DNA of 64,000 nt from Oxyruncus cristatus (lineage: Eukaryota > Chordata > Aves > Passeriformes > Cotingidae). This document shows, one piece after another, positions 1 to 13,082 of the stretch (its first letter is position 1; the number at the start of each line of letters is the position of its first letter). Under the pieces are notes generated by a model that saw only the letters and a program-made list of their open reading frames with translations, did not search any database and was not told the origin of the DNA. The stretch covers positions 186,001 to 250,000 of the forward strand of contig VXAY01001211.1 in assembly GCA_013399855.1 (NCBI GenBank), given 5' to 3'. Position numbers and translations under genes: made by a program.

Positions 1-314
1 AATGTTAATGAAGCTGAGACCCAGATAAACTATTCTAATACTGCATCTTTTTTACCCTGCTGTTATGTCGAAAATGTTTCTTCAGCCAGTCTCCATGTGT
101 GATATTACCATCAATATCAGGCAATTGGAAAGCATCTGGCTAGAGAAATACCCATGAAGCCAAGAAGAGGATGAACACTGTAGTAAGGAAGAACAAGGCG
201 ATTAAAAAAAAAAATAAATCTCTAGTGATAGATGTATATTTGTGACACAAAAGGAAAAAAGAATGTCCCTTTCTTCCTTTCCAGTATAGATGTGGTTTTG
301 AGAAACAAGTAATG

Positions 315-611
315 GGAGGAGATGAGTAATAAGGGATGGAGCAAAAGTCCAGGAGATGGCTTTAAGCTGAAAGACAGGATGTTTGTATTGGATATTTGGA
401 AGAAAATCTTTACTGTGAGGGTGGTGAGACACTAAAACAAGTTACCCAGAGAAACTGTAGATGCTGCATTCCTGGCAGTGTTCAAAGCAAGGCTGGATGG
501 GGTTTTGAGCAACCTGGTCTAATAGAAGGCATCCCTGCCCATGACAGTGGTGATGGAACTGAATAATCTTTAAGGTCCCTTCTAATCCAAACCATTCAGT
601 GATTATATGAA
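315..611 (+). mobile_element. CR1 LINE, 5'-truncated 3' end
   Basis: The segment carries the run of phrases typical of avian CR1 3' ends: a 'ggctttaagctgaaag' block, 'ggatatttggaagaaaat', 'ggctggatggggttttgagcaacctggtct', and a terminal 'aaggtcccttctaatccaaaccattc' followed by the degenerate 8-bp tail. It is a non-coding 3' fragment inserted in the + orientation. Divergence looks moderate. Confidence 0.85.
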
Positions 612-612
612 A

Positions 613-2570
613 ATAGGAGGATGGACACTTGTAATTCCATAAGGTGACTTCAGGATCTGTCTCATCAGTTTTATTTCCTGGCAGTGGCAATTTGTCAGAG
701 ATGTGGATTCCAATGTACAGCAGCTGAGCAGGGTCATGTATACCAAATACATGATCAAGCTTCTCAGAGTAGCTGCAGACTCCTCATATATTTACCTATT
801 ATTGGCTGCCCAACAATATTTTTGTTTCCTATAGCCACAATCTGGAGTTTTGGCAGAACCTATTCACCATGCCTTGCTCAGGGAGTCCTCCCATGCACAC
901 GTAAACACTGGAGCGACTGAAATTTATACGGGCTGACTCACATTCCTTTTCCCAGAGAGGCGGCAAGTTCAGACTGTCAACACGAGACCATGTTGAACAT
1001 GAGGCACAACTGCCTGGTAATCAGAAACATATGGCACCAGTATGTGATCACCCTAAGAGATGAACCCAAGGATAGCTCCTGGCTGCATTCCAGGGCTGAA
1101 ATAGGCAGGTGACAGCCAGTCAGTATGATCCTACGTAGTAGAGGGCACACAAATACAAAGGAAGGAAAAGCATGGTGGTTGGCAAAACAGTGAGGTAACT
1201 GTGAAAGGTGTGTGCAGAGGCTTTAGCCCTGCTGTTGGTGACTAGAGCCAGCACTTCAGTAACAGTACCAAGATGGACTTTTTTTCTGTGCATGAAAGTA
1301 ATAGTGATTCACAGAAGGAAAAAACCTGTGGATGGGAACCATTTGAATGTGAAAGATTATATCCAATGATGTATTTTAACAAGATGCCCTGCAAGGGCTT
1401 TTGTGGTAGAGGAGAACTCTTGGAGCCAGCCCTAGGCATTCAGTTATGTAAAGCATCCAAATTCCACTAACTTTAAAGAAAATTTTATGAATTTGTACTA
1501 GCTGAATAGTTGTTTCAGATCCTCTAAAGCAAACCCTATTGCTTCTTATTTTTCTTCAAATGACAATACTTTAAAAAGTGTCTCTGTAACCAGTAGGTGA
1601 CAGCATAGTGTCACCAGAAAAATGAAAATTATTAAAACTAACAAGGTGAAAATGCAGGATCTGTTTGGGTAGTGTTTTTGGAGGTTTATCTGTGTGTGTG
1701 GTGTGTTTGGTTGTTTTTGTTTGGTTGTTTAATTGTTTTTTTTTTTTTTTTTTAATTCTGATACTACTATCATTGCTTAATCATGACTTTCCTCTTTGAT
1801 AAATGATTTTTTAATTTATTTTTTAATTCTTAAGAATAGTTGAACCATGGGTTTTTGCTGGTAAAATATTTCAAGTGGTATTTTCCTGCTAAGAAAAAAA
1901 AAAGCTGATGGTATTTTCTCATAAAGAGAAAAAAAATCCTCTGGAATACACATCAATAAAACTTCAATATCTATTACAAACAATTCTATATCACATAAAA
2001 TTCTTGCCTAATGTATCAAGGCATAACTTAAAAAGCCTCACTAATGAGAACCAAAAAGTCAATTTTGGAAAGTTTCTTGGCATCTTATTTGTTTCCCAAA
2101 GCAGATGTTTGTCTTTGTTTTGTTGGGAGGATTTTTGAGACAGCATAAAAGGCTATTTAACAAAATTCATTTAGAAGGATTTGCACTTGGAAAGATGCAC
2201 AAAAAAGCAGCAAGGGAAATGCTAAACTCTCTGAACAGTAACAGGCATTCTGCAAAAAATTACAAATTTCATTCCGTGGTGCAAATTTCCCCTTTACCTT
2301 TTTCTTTTTTTCCCCTTTATGCTATCTGCTGTAATAAACCCTTTGAATACCTACTTAGCATCCGCTATGGTATGTGATTCTCTCGGACAAGTGAATTGTT
2401 TTAGTCTTGGTGAAGGCAATACCTAGGGACTTGGAAATTCTGAAGCTGCCTAACTTTGTTATGTACCTAGCAAACTTAGGCTGAAACATGGTTAATTAAA
2501 TTGCATTTAAAGGCATTTCACACTTGAATTATGTATGCAATAGCATAATAATACAGAACTAAAACAACTG
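613..2570. other. Unique AT-rich DNA, no gene seen
   Basis: No open frame here resembles a known protein and none exceeds about 90 codons. A T-rich low-complexity stretch with GTTT and poly-T lies at about 1708-1755. No repeat family was recognised. Confidence 0.5.
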
Positions 2571-2581
2571 TATGGATTTAA

Positions 2582-2645
2582 GTTTGCTTGCTTGTTTGTT
2601 TGGTTTTGTTTTGTTTTGTTTTGTTTTTGTTTTGGGGTTTTTTTA
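2582..2645. repeat. Low-complexity (GTTTT)n / (GTTT)n tract
   Basis: T/G-only tract of GTTT and GTTTT units ending in a poly-T run. The opposite strand reads as A/C-only. It explains the spurious F-rich and K/Q/N-rich short frames that cross it. Confidence 0.8.
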
Positions 2646-2986
2646 CATAATAAATAAGCTTTGCTGCTGTATGCATGAGGGAGAAGGAGAATCATTAGAC
2701 ACTTTCTATAGAAGTATTTCCACTAATTTTTTGACTGGCCCTGTAACAAGTAACTCCGATGACTGCAATGAAGAATTGTCCAGCTGTATAGAGACCATCC
2801 CTCTACCTCTTTGAGCAGCTGAGGAGCAGTCTGGTTTCTTGACAAAATGCTTTTGTGTATATGTTGCATTACACCATTTGCTAGCTTCACTGTATATTCA
2901 GTCACTCTAGAGTTCCTCTCTAGAGTAAATTATGATGGAAGAGAATCTCTAAGAGAAAACAAAACAAAACAAATCAACAAACCACT

Positions 2987-3018
2987 CCCCATTACCCAAC
3001 CCCCCACCCCCCCACCCC
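2987..3018 (-). other. C-rich run, possible G-quadruplex on the minus strand
   Basis: Runs of four, three, six, seven and four C are separated by one to four bases, so the minus strand has at least four G-runs with short loops. This fits the usual G-quadruplex pattern. No gene start is recognised nearby. Confidence 0.5.
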
Positions 3019-3349
3019 TACTTCCCTGTCCTGTCTTTGGCTGTGGGATTATTTTAAAGAAAATACCTCCATACAAAGGTCTATGTTTGAATGTGTGGGT
3101 GAAAACTGGACTGTTCTGTTGTAACGAAGATGAAGACCCTGAAGGTCACCTCTTTACCTCTTGGCAGGTTTCTCTGCACACTAAATAATTGCAATGTGGA
3201 CAATGCAAAATGGATATAATGATTTTATTACAGCTGTGTGCATCAAAATCCCTTTCAAATTGATAACAGTGTTCCTTGGAATGAGCACTTGGAAAGAGAG
3301 ATCTTTATCTTGACTCTCCTCTCTCATAGGGGGTTGTGTTTTCCTTGTA

Positions 3350-3838
3350 GATCAGAGGGAAATGAGTGGGTGACCTCTACACAGTCGGTTCCATGCAGTC
3401 TCAGAGGTAAGGGGTAGGTTGATATTTGCTTTCTTCCAGTCTTCAGGAACCTTCTCCATTTGTCTTGACCTTTCAAAGATAGTCAAAAGTAGTTTTGCAA
3501 TGTCACTGACCAGGTCCATCAGCACTTGTGCACACATCTTACCAGGGTTCCCCGGATTATTCAAGTCCTATTGATTTAAATCTTCCCTACCCTCATCCTT
3601 CTTCAACAAAGGTAAGTCTATCTTGCTTCAGACTTTCCCTCCAGAAGACTGGTCTAACCAGTACAGACCAAAGCAAAGAAGGCACGGTCTTGTAGAGAAC
3701 CTCTCCTCATCAGCTCCTTGATCATCTGTGTTAGGAACCTTCATATCAATGTACTCCAGAAACCTCTCAGATTGTTTTGGTTTTTTTTTTTACCATGTGT
3801 TGTCACTTCAGCAGATGCTGAGTGGGTTAGGTTTTCCA
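3350..3838 (-). mobile_element. Ancient CR1 LINE ORF2 relic (endonuclease-RT linker and RT start)
   Basis: On the minus strand, at 3564-3400, a translated stretch reads 'VLMDLVSDIAKLLLTIFERS' followed by 'EKVPEDWKKANI'. This is the well-known opening of the CR1-clade reverse transcriptase domain. Further upstream on the same strand (about 3838-3640), 'KQSERFLEYID' and a two-G block resemble the linker between endonuclease and RT of CR1 ORF2, but in broken frames. The piece between linker and RT is shortened, so the copy is internally deleted and frameshifted. It is a dead fragment with no intact enzyme. Confidence 0.7.
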
Positions 3839-3839
3839 G

Positions 3840-6345
3840 TTATGTTTGAAATGTAACTAATTTTCTTATCTGCAAGCATACGTGAGAATTCAGGCAGTCA
3901 TGCCCTCTTCCAGCACATTTGCTTTACAGTCATAAAGGATTGTTTCAATATTGCTTCCTGATGGAGTTAGTAAAGCAAGTTACTATATTCCACAGACTTT
4001 TTCCAAACTTCACTTATTGTATATACTAACAAATAAAATACACTCGTTTCATATATGAAGAAGATAAACATTTTCCCATCTACTGGAGACATGAATTAAA
4101 AATTAAACTGTGTAATAACACCTCCTGTGACTGCATCAATACATCTCAGTAAGTAGATTTAAACCCGTTGACTCCTGATAGTAGGTGTTGTACCAAAAAT
4201 GGAATATCTGAATGTACGTAAGAGAAGATTAGTGCTTTGCCAGCAGAGTTTATGGCATCACTAATTTCTTGTGAATTCACAACTCAGTGTGCATGGCCAT
4301 GAGTTGTGAGTTATTCTGACTTGTGATGCCCCTAAATAATAACTTTTAATGTTTCTCTGGAAAGTATAGCATAAAACCCACAGAATTCCCTTCCTCTGCT
4401 CAGAAATTTAATTCAGCTCTTATCTCAAAAGTCAGTGCATAAAAGGATAAGACACCAGATGAATAAGTTAGGCTGGATGAATTCGTGAACACTAGAAAGA
4501 GAAAGCAGGCGGTCTCTTGCTGTACAAATGAGTGGTTAAAAATTTCATAATGTCAGTCTAGTGGTAAGACAAGTCTAGGTGAATTTACAGCTATGAAGAA
4601 ACTTGCTTATGAATTTGCACACTTGCAAAAGCATTTGCTAAGACATATCTGATTCTAAAGTTTTGTGGGAAGAGAGGCATGACATGATACTTGACATTGA
4701 AAGAATACTTCATCTGTGGAAAATTTGAATCTATAAATAACATTGTATAAAAGAACAACCTAACCAAAAAAAACCCCACAAAATCCAGAAAAAAAACCCA
4801 TGTAAGTTTTTCTCCAAGTCTGCCTTTTTATCTCCTTTTCCTTCTCTCCCACCAATTTTTGAGCTCTTTGATAATTTTCAAATAAATTTAATGGAAAGTT
4901 AGAGTTCATTAAGATATGTATTTTTACCAGTTTCAAGAGAACTAGCAATCAAATAGGAGATTGTCTCCTGGTCCCATTAAATAACAAGTAGTATGAATCA
5001 ACCATATACACATATACATGTTTGACAATGTCCACATGGCAAATCAGCATTAATCTAATTCTGTATTGTCATGGGGCCCACATGAGGACAGAAGCCACTA
5101 GATGTGATGGACTCCACAATCAATTTGGAGATATTGAAGTACATAGGTTCTTAAGAAAATGTGTGAAGTTTGAAACATCTTAGAAGAAATATAGGAATAC
5201 AGGAGACAAGACATGAGGAAGGCAGGCTTCATTAGTTTTAGCAGTCATTAAAGTGTGTTTTCTTGCTAACAGAAGCAACTTTAACATTGATTCAGCCTGC
5301 AAGGGGTGTCACTCAGGTGTCTTGTTAACAGGACAAAGGCAAGTTCCTGTTGCCACTGTAGACCATGATGTGAAAACGCCAGGTCTCATTAGAGATGTGG
5401 GCAAGACTACGAGAATATACAGAACATGTATGCTACTGCTTTTTAAAGGCTGCAAATCTTTCTATCAGAAGTTTGTATCAGCGAAAAAAAAAAGAGAAAA
5501 TCTTCCCACTATTTCACAGTAATGCTGTAAAGAAACACAAATCTGAGTGCTTCTAAAACCTGAGGGCTTCCTCCACCTCAGTCTTTGTGTTTGCAGGTTT
5601 GGACAGAAGCAAAGCTGAGACTGTACCTTAGAAATGCCAAGATGTGCAATACACACATGTCCAGCTGCACAGACTAACACAGACAGGGAGCAGTGCCTTT
5701 ATGGTAACCTACATAAACACCTATGACACTTGCACAGACATTGATAAAACAGACAGCTAACCTTATTTCTCTGCTCTGGTTGATCAGGATTTCCACCATG
5801 CATACATCCTCAGGCTCCCGATCCACAGCTCTATGTGCATCCGTAAGTCCCAATAAAACTTGCATTTCTTTCCAGAAGTCCAAGGGTAGTCAAGTTACAC
5901 TGAAGTGGTTCCTTTACTGTCCCACTGTCTGAGAGTTCTTGTCCTTTAGTTCATCTCCATTGTCTCAATGTTGTTATGGTTCCTACATTTCAGTGTTTAA
6001 CTTTTTATTCTTCTTGTCTCTTCTTTTTGGTTTTGCTTCAACTAAAATTATTGTCAATCTCACAAACTGGATGTCCCTACATTCAGGATATCCATGTATC
6101 TTTCCATTCTACACACTCTTACATCTCTGACTGCCATCTTCACTCTTGTCCTGTGTGCTCCTTTCTTTATTTTCCATCTTTATCTATGTGTGTGAGTCTT
6201 GCTTCTGTCTTTTTAAAAACTTCCTTCAAGGATTTCTTCTACCTTTAGAGAATATTAGAACCATGATTCTCAATTACAGTTATTTTAAATTTATTTCCTT
6301 GATTACAAAGTGTTAAAAGGTATTGAAAATGACCACCAGAGAGAA
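3840..6345. other. Unique AT-rich DNA, no gene seen
   Basis: No convincing exon or repeat family was recognised. A 9-bp perfect inverted repeat (4278-4286 with 4300-4308) surrounds a 13-base loop. The stretch 5935-6245 is pyrimidine-rich on the + strand and holds F/S/L-rich chance frames. Confidence 0.45.
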
Positions 6346-6346
6346 A

Positions 6347-6560
6347 ATCATAGAACAAGAATAAACATAGAGTAATTTAAGTTTTAATGAACCTCTGGAA
6401 AATACTCTGTTCAAGCTTCTTTTCAAAGCAGGGATGTATTCAGAGTTAAATCATGTTTCTCAGGGATCCATCTACGCAAATACTGAAAATCTCCAATGAC
6501 ATACCTTCCACAACCTCCATGGGAACTTACCAGTGCTTTTCTGGTCTCATTGTAAAACCA
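6347..6560 (-). mobile_element. Old CR1 LINE 3' end, minus orientation
   Basis: Read on the + strand, the order of phrases is that of a reversed CR1 3' end: 'aatcatagaac', 'caaagcaggga', 'tttctcaggg', 'gaaaatctccaatgac', 'ccacaacctccatgggaac', 'ccagtgcttttctggtctcat'. It is strongly diverged, so it is an old copy. Confidence 0.65.
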
Positions 6561-6637
6561 AAGCAGATTTCAGAAGAGATGTTTTTGGTTTTGGTTTTAT
6601 TTTTTTTCCCTGTTTTACCAATATTTAGACAAGTGGA

Positions 6638-6703
6638 AGAAAGCATTGTTTTTTCACCCAAAAACCCCAAAGAAAGCATTGTTTTTTCACCCAAAAAACC
6701 CAA
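6638..6703. repeat. 33-bp tandem duplication
   Basis: Two adjacent 33-bp units (6638-6670 and 6671-6703) starting 'agaaagcattg' differ only in the A/C run near the end. The near identity implies a recent local duplication. Confidence 0.9.
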
Positions 6704-6724
6704 ACAACTTCAGTATTTATGATA

Positions 6725-7812
6725 ATGTATTATATCATGCCATAATCTATTCTGTCATTTAAAACAAAGTTTTTAATTTCTAATTTACACATATACCCAT
6801 ATAGTCAATATTTTATTTTAAAGTCAGACTTTTTATTGAGAGGAGACAAGTCTTGGGTTCATCTTGTGGCAAAGATGATGATATTTACCTGAGATTTAGG
6901 ATGAATTTATCTCCTCTGTCTCAAAATTCCTATGTGAATGTACACATTTCTATGAATTAATCTATAAGCCTATTTCTAAAGGAAGTGAAAGTTGGGTGTG
7001 CTTTTCAGAAATCTCTAAGTGCTTGTGAAAAAAAGGCTGAGATTGCATCTTGGCCTGATCTGTAGAAGTCAGAGGTGTTATTACTTCTGCATTCAAATAT
7101 ATACACAGCACAGATTTTTATGTTTTCCCTTTAAGGTTGTTTCTTTCTCAGTTGGGAGAAATAGGTCCTTTTAGAGGTCAGTCTCACTGATCAATTTTAG
7201 AATGAGACACATTGTCTCATGGAGTACTATTCCTCCTCCATGAAACCCATAAGAAGTCCAGCATAAGCAGAGTAGTTACAGAGATCTACCTTTCCTCCTA
7301 AATTTCTAGGACATCAGGGTGGGGGGTTTTTTGTTTCTTTTTTCCTAAACAACTTAGTTGTCTTCTGTGAAAATTAAACAATTATATATCTTTAAGTGAT
7401 AACACTATATCTCACTGGGATTTTGAGAGTTTAGATAGCTACAAAGGATAGGATAATAAATGCAAGAAATCTGTTTTAACTACATCTTCAGTCCATTTAG
7501 GTTTCCTGCATCCTCACTGAAACATTGATAAAATCTCCCATAGTTTAGGGGTTATATGTAATATACACAATCACTAATCAGAAGTTGTATTTCTATATAT
7601 AGTAGACGTTACATCTGGTATATATTTTTGCCCTTGGGTAAGTTATTCTTCTCACAGTGTAGTACTCTACAAAAAAAAAAAAAGGAAAAGGATAAATAAG
7701 AGATATAAAGTACTTGTATTATAATTTTGTTAAGAATCCTGGCCCACTGGGTGGACAACTGACCCAGGCCTTACAAAAGCAGCTGACATGCTTCCACTAT
7801 TCTGCTAGTGAT
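6725..7812. other. Unique AT-rich DNA, no gene seen
   Basis: No exon-like frame or recognised repeat. Contains short poly-A and AT tracts (for example near 7670). Confidence 0.4.
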
Positions 7813-7814
7813 AG

Positions 7815-7880
7815 AAATAACCTTGGCCAAATCACTTTTCCTCTTTGTGTGACTTCTCACATCTGTAACAGTCCTAACTG
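7815..7880 (+). mobile_element. MIR-like SINE relic
   Basis: The string 'ccttggccaaatcac', then 'cctctttgtg', then 'ctcacatctgtaac', follows the MIR core (gaccttgggcaagtcac ... cctctctgtg ... ctcatctgtaaa) in order and spacing. MIR elements are ancient amniote core-SINEs, so strong decay is expected. Identification is by eye. Confidence 0.55.
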
Positions 7881-7884
7881 TACT

Positions 7885-9485
7885 TTTCTCTTTTGTGAAA
7901 TGACTAGAGATTTCCAGTTAACAATCTTCTGTTCAAGACATGTAATCTATTATTACATATTTCAGGACAGGTTTTGCTTAATATTTAAATTTGATTATCT
8001 TGCTTCTAGTTATGTAGTCACTGGAACTGCTCTTCCTTAAAGTTATGTATATGTTTAAGTACTTCACTAAACTGAGACTTAAACTGTACTTTATGGGAAA
8101 AGCTGACATTTAATATCACATAGGGGTGTACTTTCATATTGATTCTCCATGTATTCATAATACAGCTGTTGTAATTAGAATGAAGGAGATATACTTTAAT
8201 GCTTCAATAAATTTTTTTGGTTTAATTCTTGCACACTATCAGATAGTGTTTAAGTATCCATCAAACTGTGACTTACATAAATAAAGGTGACCAAGACATT
8301 CAGTACTAGAAGTATCAATCACTATTGGCTTCCAGTTTTGTGACTCTTTTTTAACAGTATTCAGAATATTTTGCATATTTTAACTGCAAAAAACATTAAA
8401 AAAGTAATTATTTTGTGAAAATTGGCAAGTATCCTTGCCTACAAAAGCAACATTAGTATTTTTTAATATTTTGGTTTCACACTGATTTATCTTAACTTTT
8501 GTTTAAAAGCTCAGATTAATTTTTCATGCTGCCTATCACAAACTGTAATGCTGACTAAATTACAGCCTCTTACAGCTTACAGCAATAATTAGAAGGTATG
8601 TGGCTGTCCCTGAATTCATTTTGGGCTCTAAGGAGATGGAGGTCATGCCATATCTCATCAGAGAGAAAATTTATGCCAGATTTGTAATAAAGTTTCAGAT
8701 TAAACATGTGATAGTTTGATAGTTTGGACAGGAGTTGTACACCTTTCCTTAACAGACTAGCTCACTTGCATGCTGATAGGTACCATGGCTAGGAAATGTC
8801 TTCCCCTTATTAAGCTTTATTTTACAACTCTGCTTAGTGAAAAAAACTATTCTTTATTCACATTATGGTCCTCTTAGAATATGCAAATGTATTCTCACAT
8901 TCCCAAGGCAAATATCAAACAGAGACATGAGCAAAGCATTTCCATCATTATTATACTCCTGTCCCGAACAGATGTGGATTAGTGACGCCTTATTGCCAAG
9001 ATCACAATCTGTAGCAGAATAAATTGATGTTGCTCTGAAACTTTCCATGTCTTTTAATTTGTTATTTTCCTCAGCTTTTCCAGCAACTGAGGAAGGATAA
9101 AAGCAAGATACTAAAGTCTACAGATGATAGCGAGTACTTTGGGGTTCTGTTCCAAAGTCTTCAATCTTTCTAATGTCTAGCAGTAGTCACTTGGGTCTGC
9201 CAACTTTATAATATAAACTGTATAATATATAATTTATTATGACACCTAAGATTGTACGGGTTTTTTAATTACCAACTTTCAAACAGCTTTTATCAACAGA
9301 AAATAAGTTCCATCATCATCAGACTATCAAAGTAAGTTTTGGAACCTTTTAATCCTGTAGGATAAAAACCATCTTAAGTAAATATCTCTTGGAGAGTTTC
9401 TAAGAATAATTTCAGTTTTCTCAAAATGGAAAGATGAACAGGGTGATCTCTTGAGATAATTACTGCACTTACTTGGCTATATTCT
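7885..9485. other. Unique AT-rich DNA, no gene seen
   Basis: No exon-like frame stands out. AT-only stretches occur near 9210-9240. No repeat family was recognised. Confidence 0.4.
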
Positions 9486-9487
9486 TA

Positions 9488-9572
9488 TTTTATTGATAAG
9501 AATTGTTAATTTGGAGGTAAGATGATTGGTTTAAGGTCATCAGCAGGCAAAAAGCAGAGCTGGGAACACCAC
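9488..9572 (-). mobile_element. MIR-like SINE relic, minus orientation
   Basis: The + strand reads 'gaggtaagatgattgg', 'ttaaggtcatcagcagg' and 'aaaagcagagctgggaac'. That is the reversed MIR core (gaggttaagtaacttgcccaaggtcacacag ... ggcagagctgggaa) in the same order. It is eroded. Confidence 0.6.
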
Positions 9573-9574
9573 AC

Positions 9575-12500
9575 AAACCTACTGGGGCTCCATCTTCACT
9601 TTTTTATGGATGTCTATTTAAACTATGACTGTCTCTAAATATAGATTTAAAGAAAGGAGAAGAATTAATTCTGTGAAATGTAAATCAGTGAAAGGAACAC
9701 TAAATCCACCCATCAGTTTGCTTTACTCAGTTCTGAGATCCTGCCTACAGTGGACCAAATTGAGAAGAACAAAAACAATAGCATTAAATATACCATTACA
9801 TTAAGAGTAGATTATGTCTGAGATTCATTGTATTCTTTTTCAATGCTTTCCTAATTCTTCAGCCCAACAAGTATTCCAATATTAGTAAACAAAATCTTTA
9901 TCATAGATGAGGGAAATTCCCAGAAGGACTGTGTTAGAAATATATGATTTTCTACTGACATCTGGAGTATCTTTCTACCCTCATTATCTCTCCCAGTCAA
10001 ATGGATTCTGACATTAGTTTTTAATGAGTGGATCTTATACCTATAGTCAAATTAGGACAGTCACCAGAGCTTTTTTTGGCATAACAAAACAACACTAATG
10101 TGCCTCGAGTTTTAGTTTGCTAAGTATTGTGCATAACTACAAATATTATGAATAATGCAATCTTTAAGCCCCATTGCAACATATTTATGAATAATGGCAG
10201 TTTATTGAAATATGCATAAATAGACATAATCTCAATATAGAGGCTTGAGCAGCGAATCTGGAAGGAAAAAGAGGAAATTTTTGAGGACTTGCCTTTGAAA
10301 TATATAATTTAAGACAAAATTAGTGGACAGTGGTGGTTTTTTTCTACTGCAGAGATACTGACATGGATGTACCAGCACTAATTACTTTAATCCATATATT
10401 AAGGATAAGTTTAGGTCTGTTTACTGCTTTAAGATATGGAAACTGTACCCATGCAAATTAAATGAAACCTAGGAAATTTAAACATTAGAATTTATTACAA
10501 AGACAACAAAAAATAAGTCTAATAAATCTGTATAACAATTTGAAAACTATGGAGCTTTTCTGTTTCTGCTTTTACTAGAATATATGTTGAAATAATTTTT
10601 CTAATTTCTCTCCTGCAATTTTGATCTTTTCCAAAATGGCAAGAAACAAGTTGTAGGTTGCACTTGATTTATGGTGGTTTTTATTCTTGCAAGATACAAA
10701 GATCTTCAATGTTCTTGTATAATTTGAACGAACTAAACTGAATTAACTTGTAAATGGAAGCAGGATTTCTTGAAATCCGTATAACTAAGAAAACCTGCAG
10801 ATGTTTAATTTAAAATTACAGAACATTCATTTCACATCCTGTGTTATAAAAATGGTCTCAGGATACATGGCTTTTCAGGGACATCTGTGAATAATGCAAA
10901 TGAGGATTCCAACCAACAGCCCTGAAAATTATCCGCAGAGTAGCAGGGTGGTAGCAGGAGTTTCTGCAGAGCTGCTTGCAGCAAGTCTGCGGCACAGCTC
11001 TGCTGAACATCTCGCCTCCAGTTCTGGCCAGTGCTCTCTATTTTAAAATGGGATGAAAATTTGCATGGCAACTTTCGATCTGAGCACTCTGCTCAGTCCT
11101 CAGGAGACCACAGAAGTTCATACATTCCTGTTTGCCTGTAGTTTAAGTGGGGAGACATTTCAGACAGAGAGGCTGCAATTCAAATAATCTCTTGTATTCC
11201 TGGGTAATGAGACCAGCCTGTAGCTGATATGTTGTAGTAATACAGCTTGAAGAGACACCTGCCAAAATGCAGGTTCTAGAAAATTTAGTGGAATATTTCT
11301 TCCTTTGTTTGTACTCAGAAAGTTAAAAGTATAAAGATTGTTTGGGGGGATTGCTACACATATTAAGAAAAGTGTACTTATCCTTAACAGTTAGTCTTAA
11401 CTATTAAAGGAATAATAAGCATCCTTTATTATTTTCTTATAATTTATCTTGTCATGATATAAGATCATGTTTTTGTGTAGACAGGAAAAAATGTCTACAG
11501 ATTTATATATCAGAACCTTGTGTTTCTTCCATGTCACACATTTGAAAGAACAGGGAGAAAATGGTGCTTAAAACTTCAAAGACAAGGTCTTCTGGAGTCA
11601 TGACATGTAAACCCATAGGGTTTAGCTCTTTTTAAGCAACTCACGTGCCAACATACATATCTTCATCTGAAGCTTGATTTTAATCAGTCACAGGCTTGTT
11701 GCTATTCTAGGAGGAACTCAATTTGGGTACAACCTCTTCTGTTTTACGTTGATAAGTAATCTTGTTCCATAAATGAATAAAAATCTCTATGATTCTTTGA
11801 TATTTGATATTGATACTCCAAAACCGTGACTTTCCAGTTTTAGTGTCCAAAAAGCCTTGAAAGACAAAGTTATTGTTTTTAGAGGACTAGTAGGGTAATT
11901 AGGATACTGTATTAAAAGGAAGCAAAATATTCTTTACTGAAAGTTTTGACCACTTATTCTGAAGTTCTAGCCCAAAGTCTGAAAAACATTTACGTGACAG
12001 AGCACAAGGTCATGTCTTACAATGGAGAAGACAAGACTATCTAAATGATATTATTGGACTTTCATTGCAGTGTTCAGGAAGTGAGACTGTCATATGAGAG
12101 CGACGTATCCAGAATGAAGTGAATACAATGGTTATTTGGAGTTCAGAAGGAAAGACTTCTAAAAAACAGAAGGCAGCGTGGGGGAGATGTATTCTGTGGT
12201 GTGTGGTGTTGGCCTCAGTTCAGAACCTGCATCTTCCATGTACCCACCGATATTTTAACCTTAAGCAAGTGCTAAAAAGTGATTTTCTTTTCCTTCTTCT
12301 CTGTCATGAGCATAAGTGTGATGGGTGAATACAAGAAGATGGTATTGTCCTCTGATAGTACCATAGGGCTGAGCTCTGTGTTCAGTATCATACATTTTTT
12401 TGAAGATATAATACAGTCTGGGTAGCTTTTCCAGCTACACAGGTATCTATGCCCCGATGATGACAGATTGATTCACTTTTTAGAATGAAAGATGGTCTGG

Positions 12501-13080
12501 TTCTATCCATGTCAGTAAATTAAACAGAGCTGGAGAACATTGCCGGACATAGGAATGTGACTGCACAGACTGGGAGATTGCTCAAGCAGTTCCTTGTGAG
12601 ATTTTTTCCCTTATCAGCTCATGCTACCTTAAATATCTCTTGAGTTCAGTTCTGTAGCAGGATTCTTCCATGGACTTCACTCAGGAGGCACTCTCCAGGT
12701 AGACTCTCTGTCTGCAAGCTGAGAATTTTGTAGTGCCATAAAACCTGGGCTCTTCTATGTCAACCAGCCTCAATGACAGAGAAACCTATTCCCAGGCATG
12801 CCTGCCATACTTGAAGTATACATAAGAAGTGCTTGTGAGTTTCTCTGTAGGTAGAATCAAGTAGTCTTCAGTACCCTTGACACGCCAGACCATCCTTTTC
12901 TTGTGATCTGTTGGGCTAAAATAGCAAATTTGTATAGCAGAGGTGGCCAACATTTCGCAGAAACCTAAACATTTATATTGCAGGTAGATTTCTCATTGAT
13001 TCACAGCTAAAGCACATGTTAGAAGAGGAACTGAATTTATTCCATCCTGTCAGCATGTGAATATAGTAGATTTTGTGTGA
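9575..13080. other. Unique DNA, no gene seen
   Basis: No recognisable exon. A locally GC-richer patch at about 10900-11070 holds a 75-codon minus-strand frame that resembles nothing known to me. The rest is AT-rich with no repeat family recognised. Confidence 0.4.
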
Positions 13081-13082
13081 AA

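Noticed and set aside
7714..8040. 108-codon plus frame
   Set aside because: Part of it is a MIR-like relic and the rest has no recognised motif.
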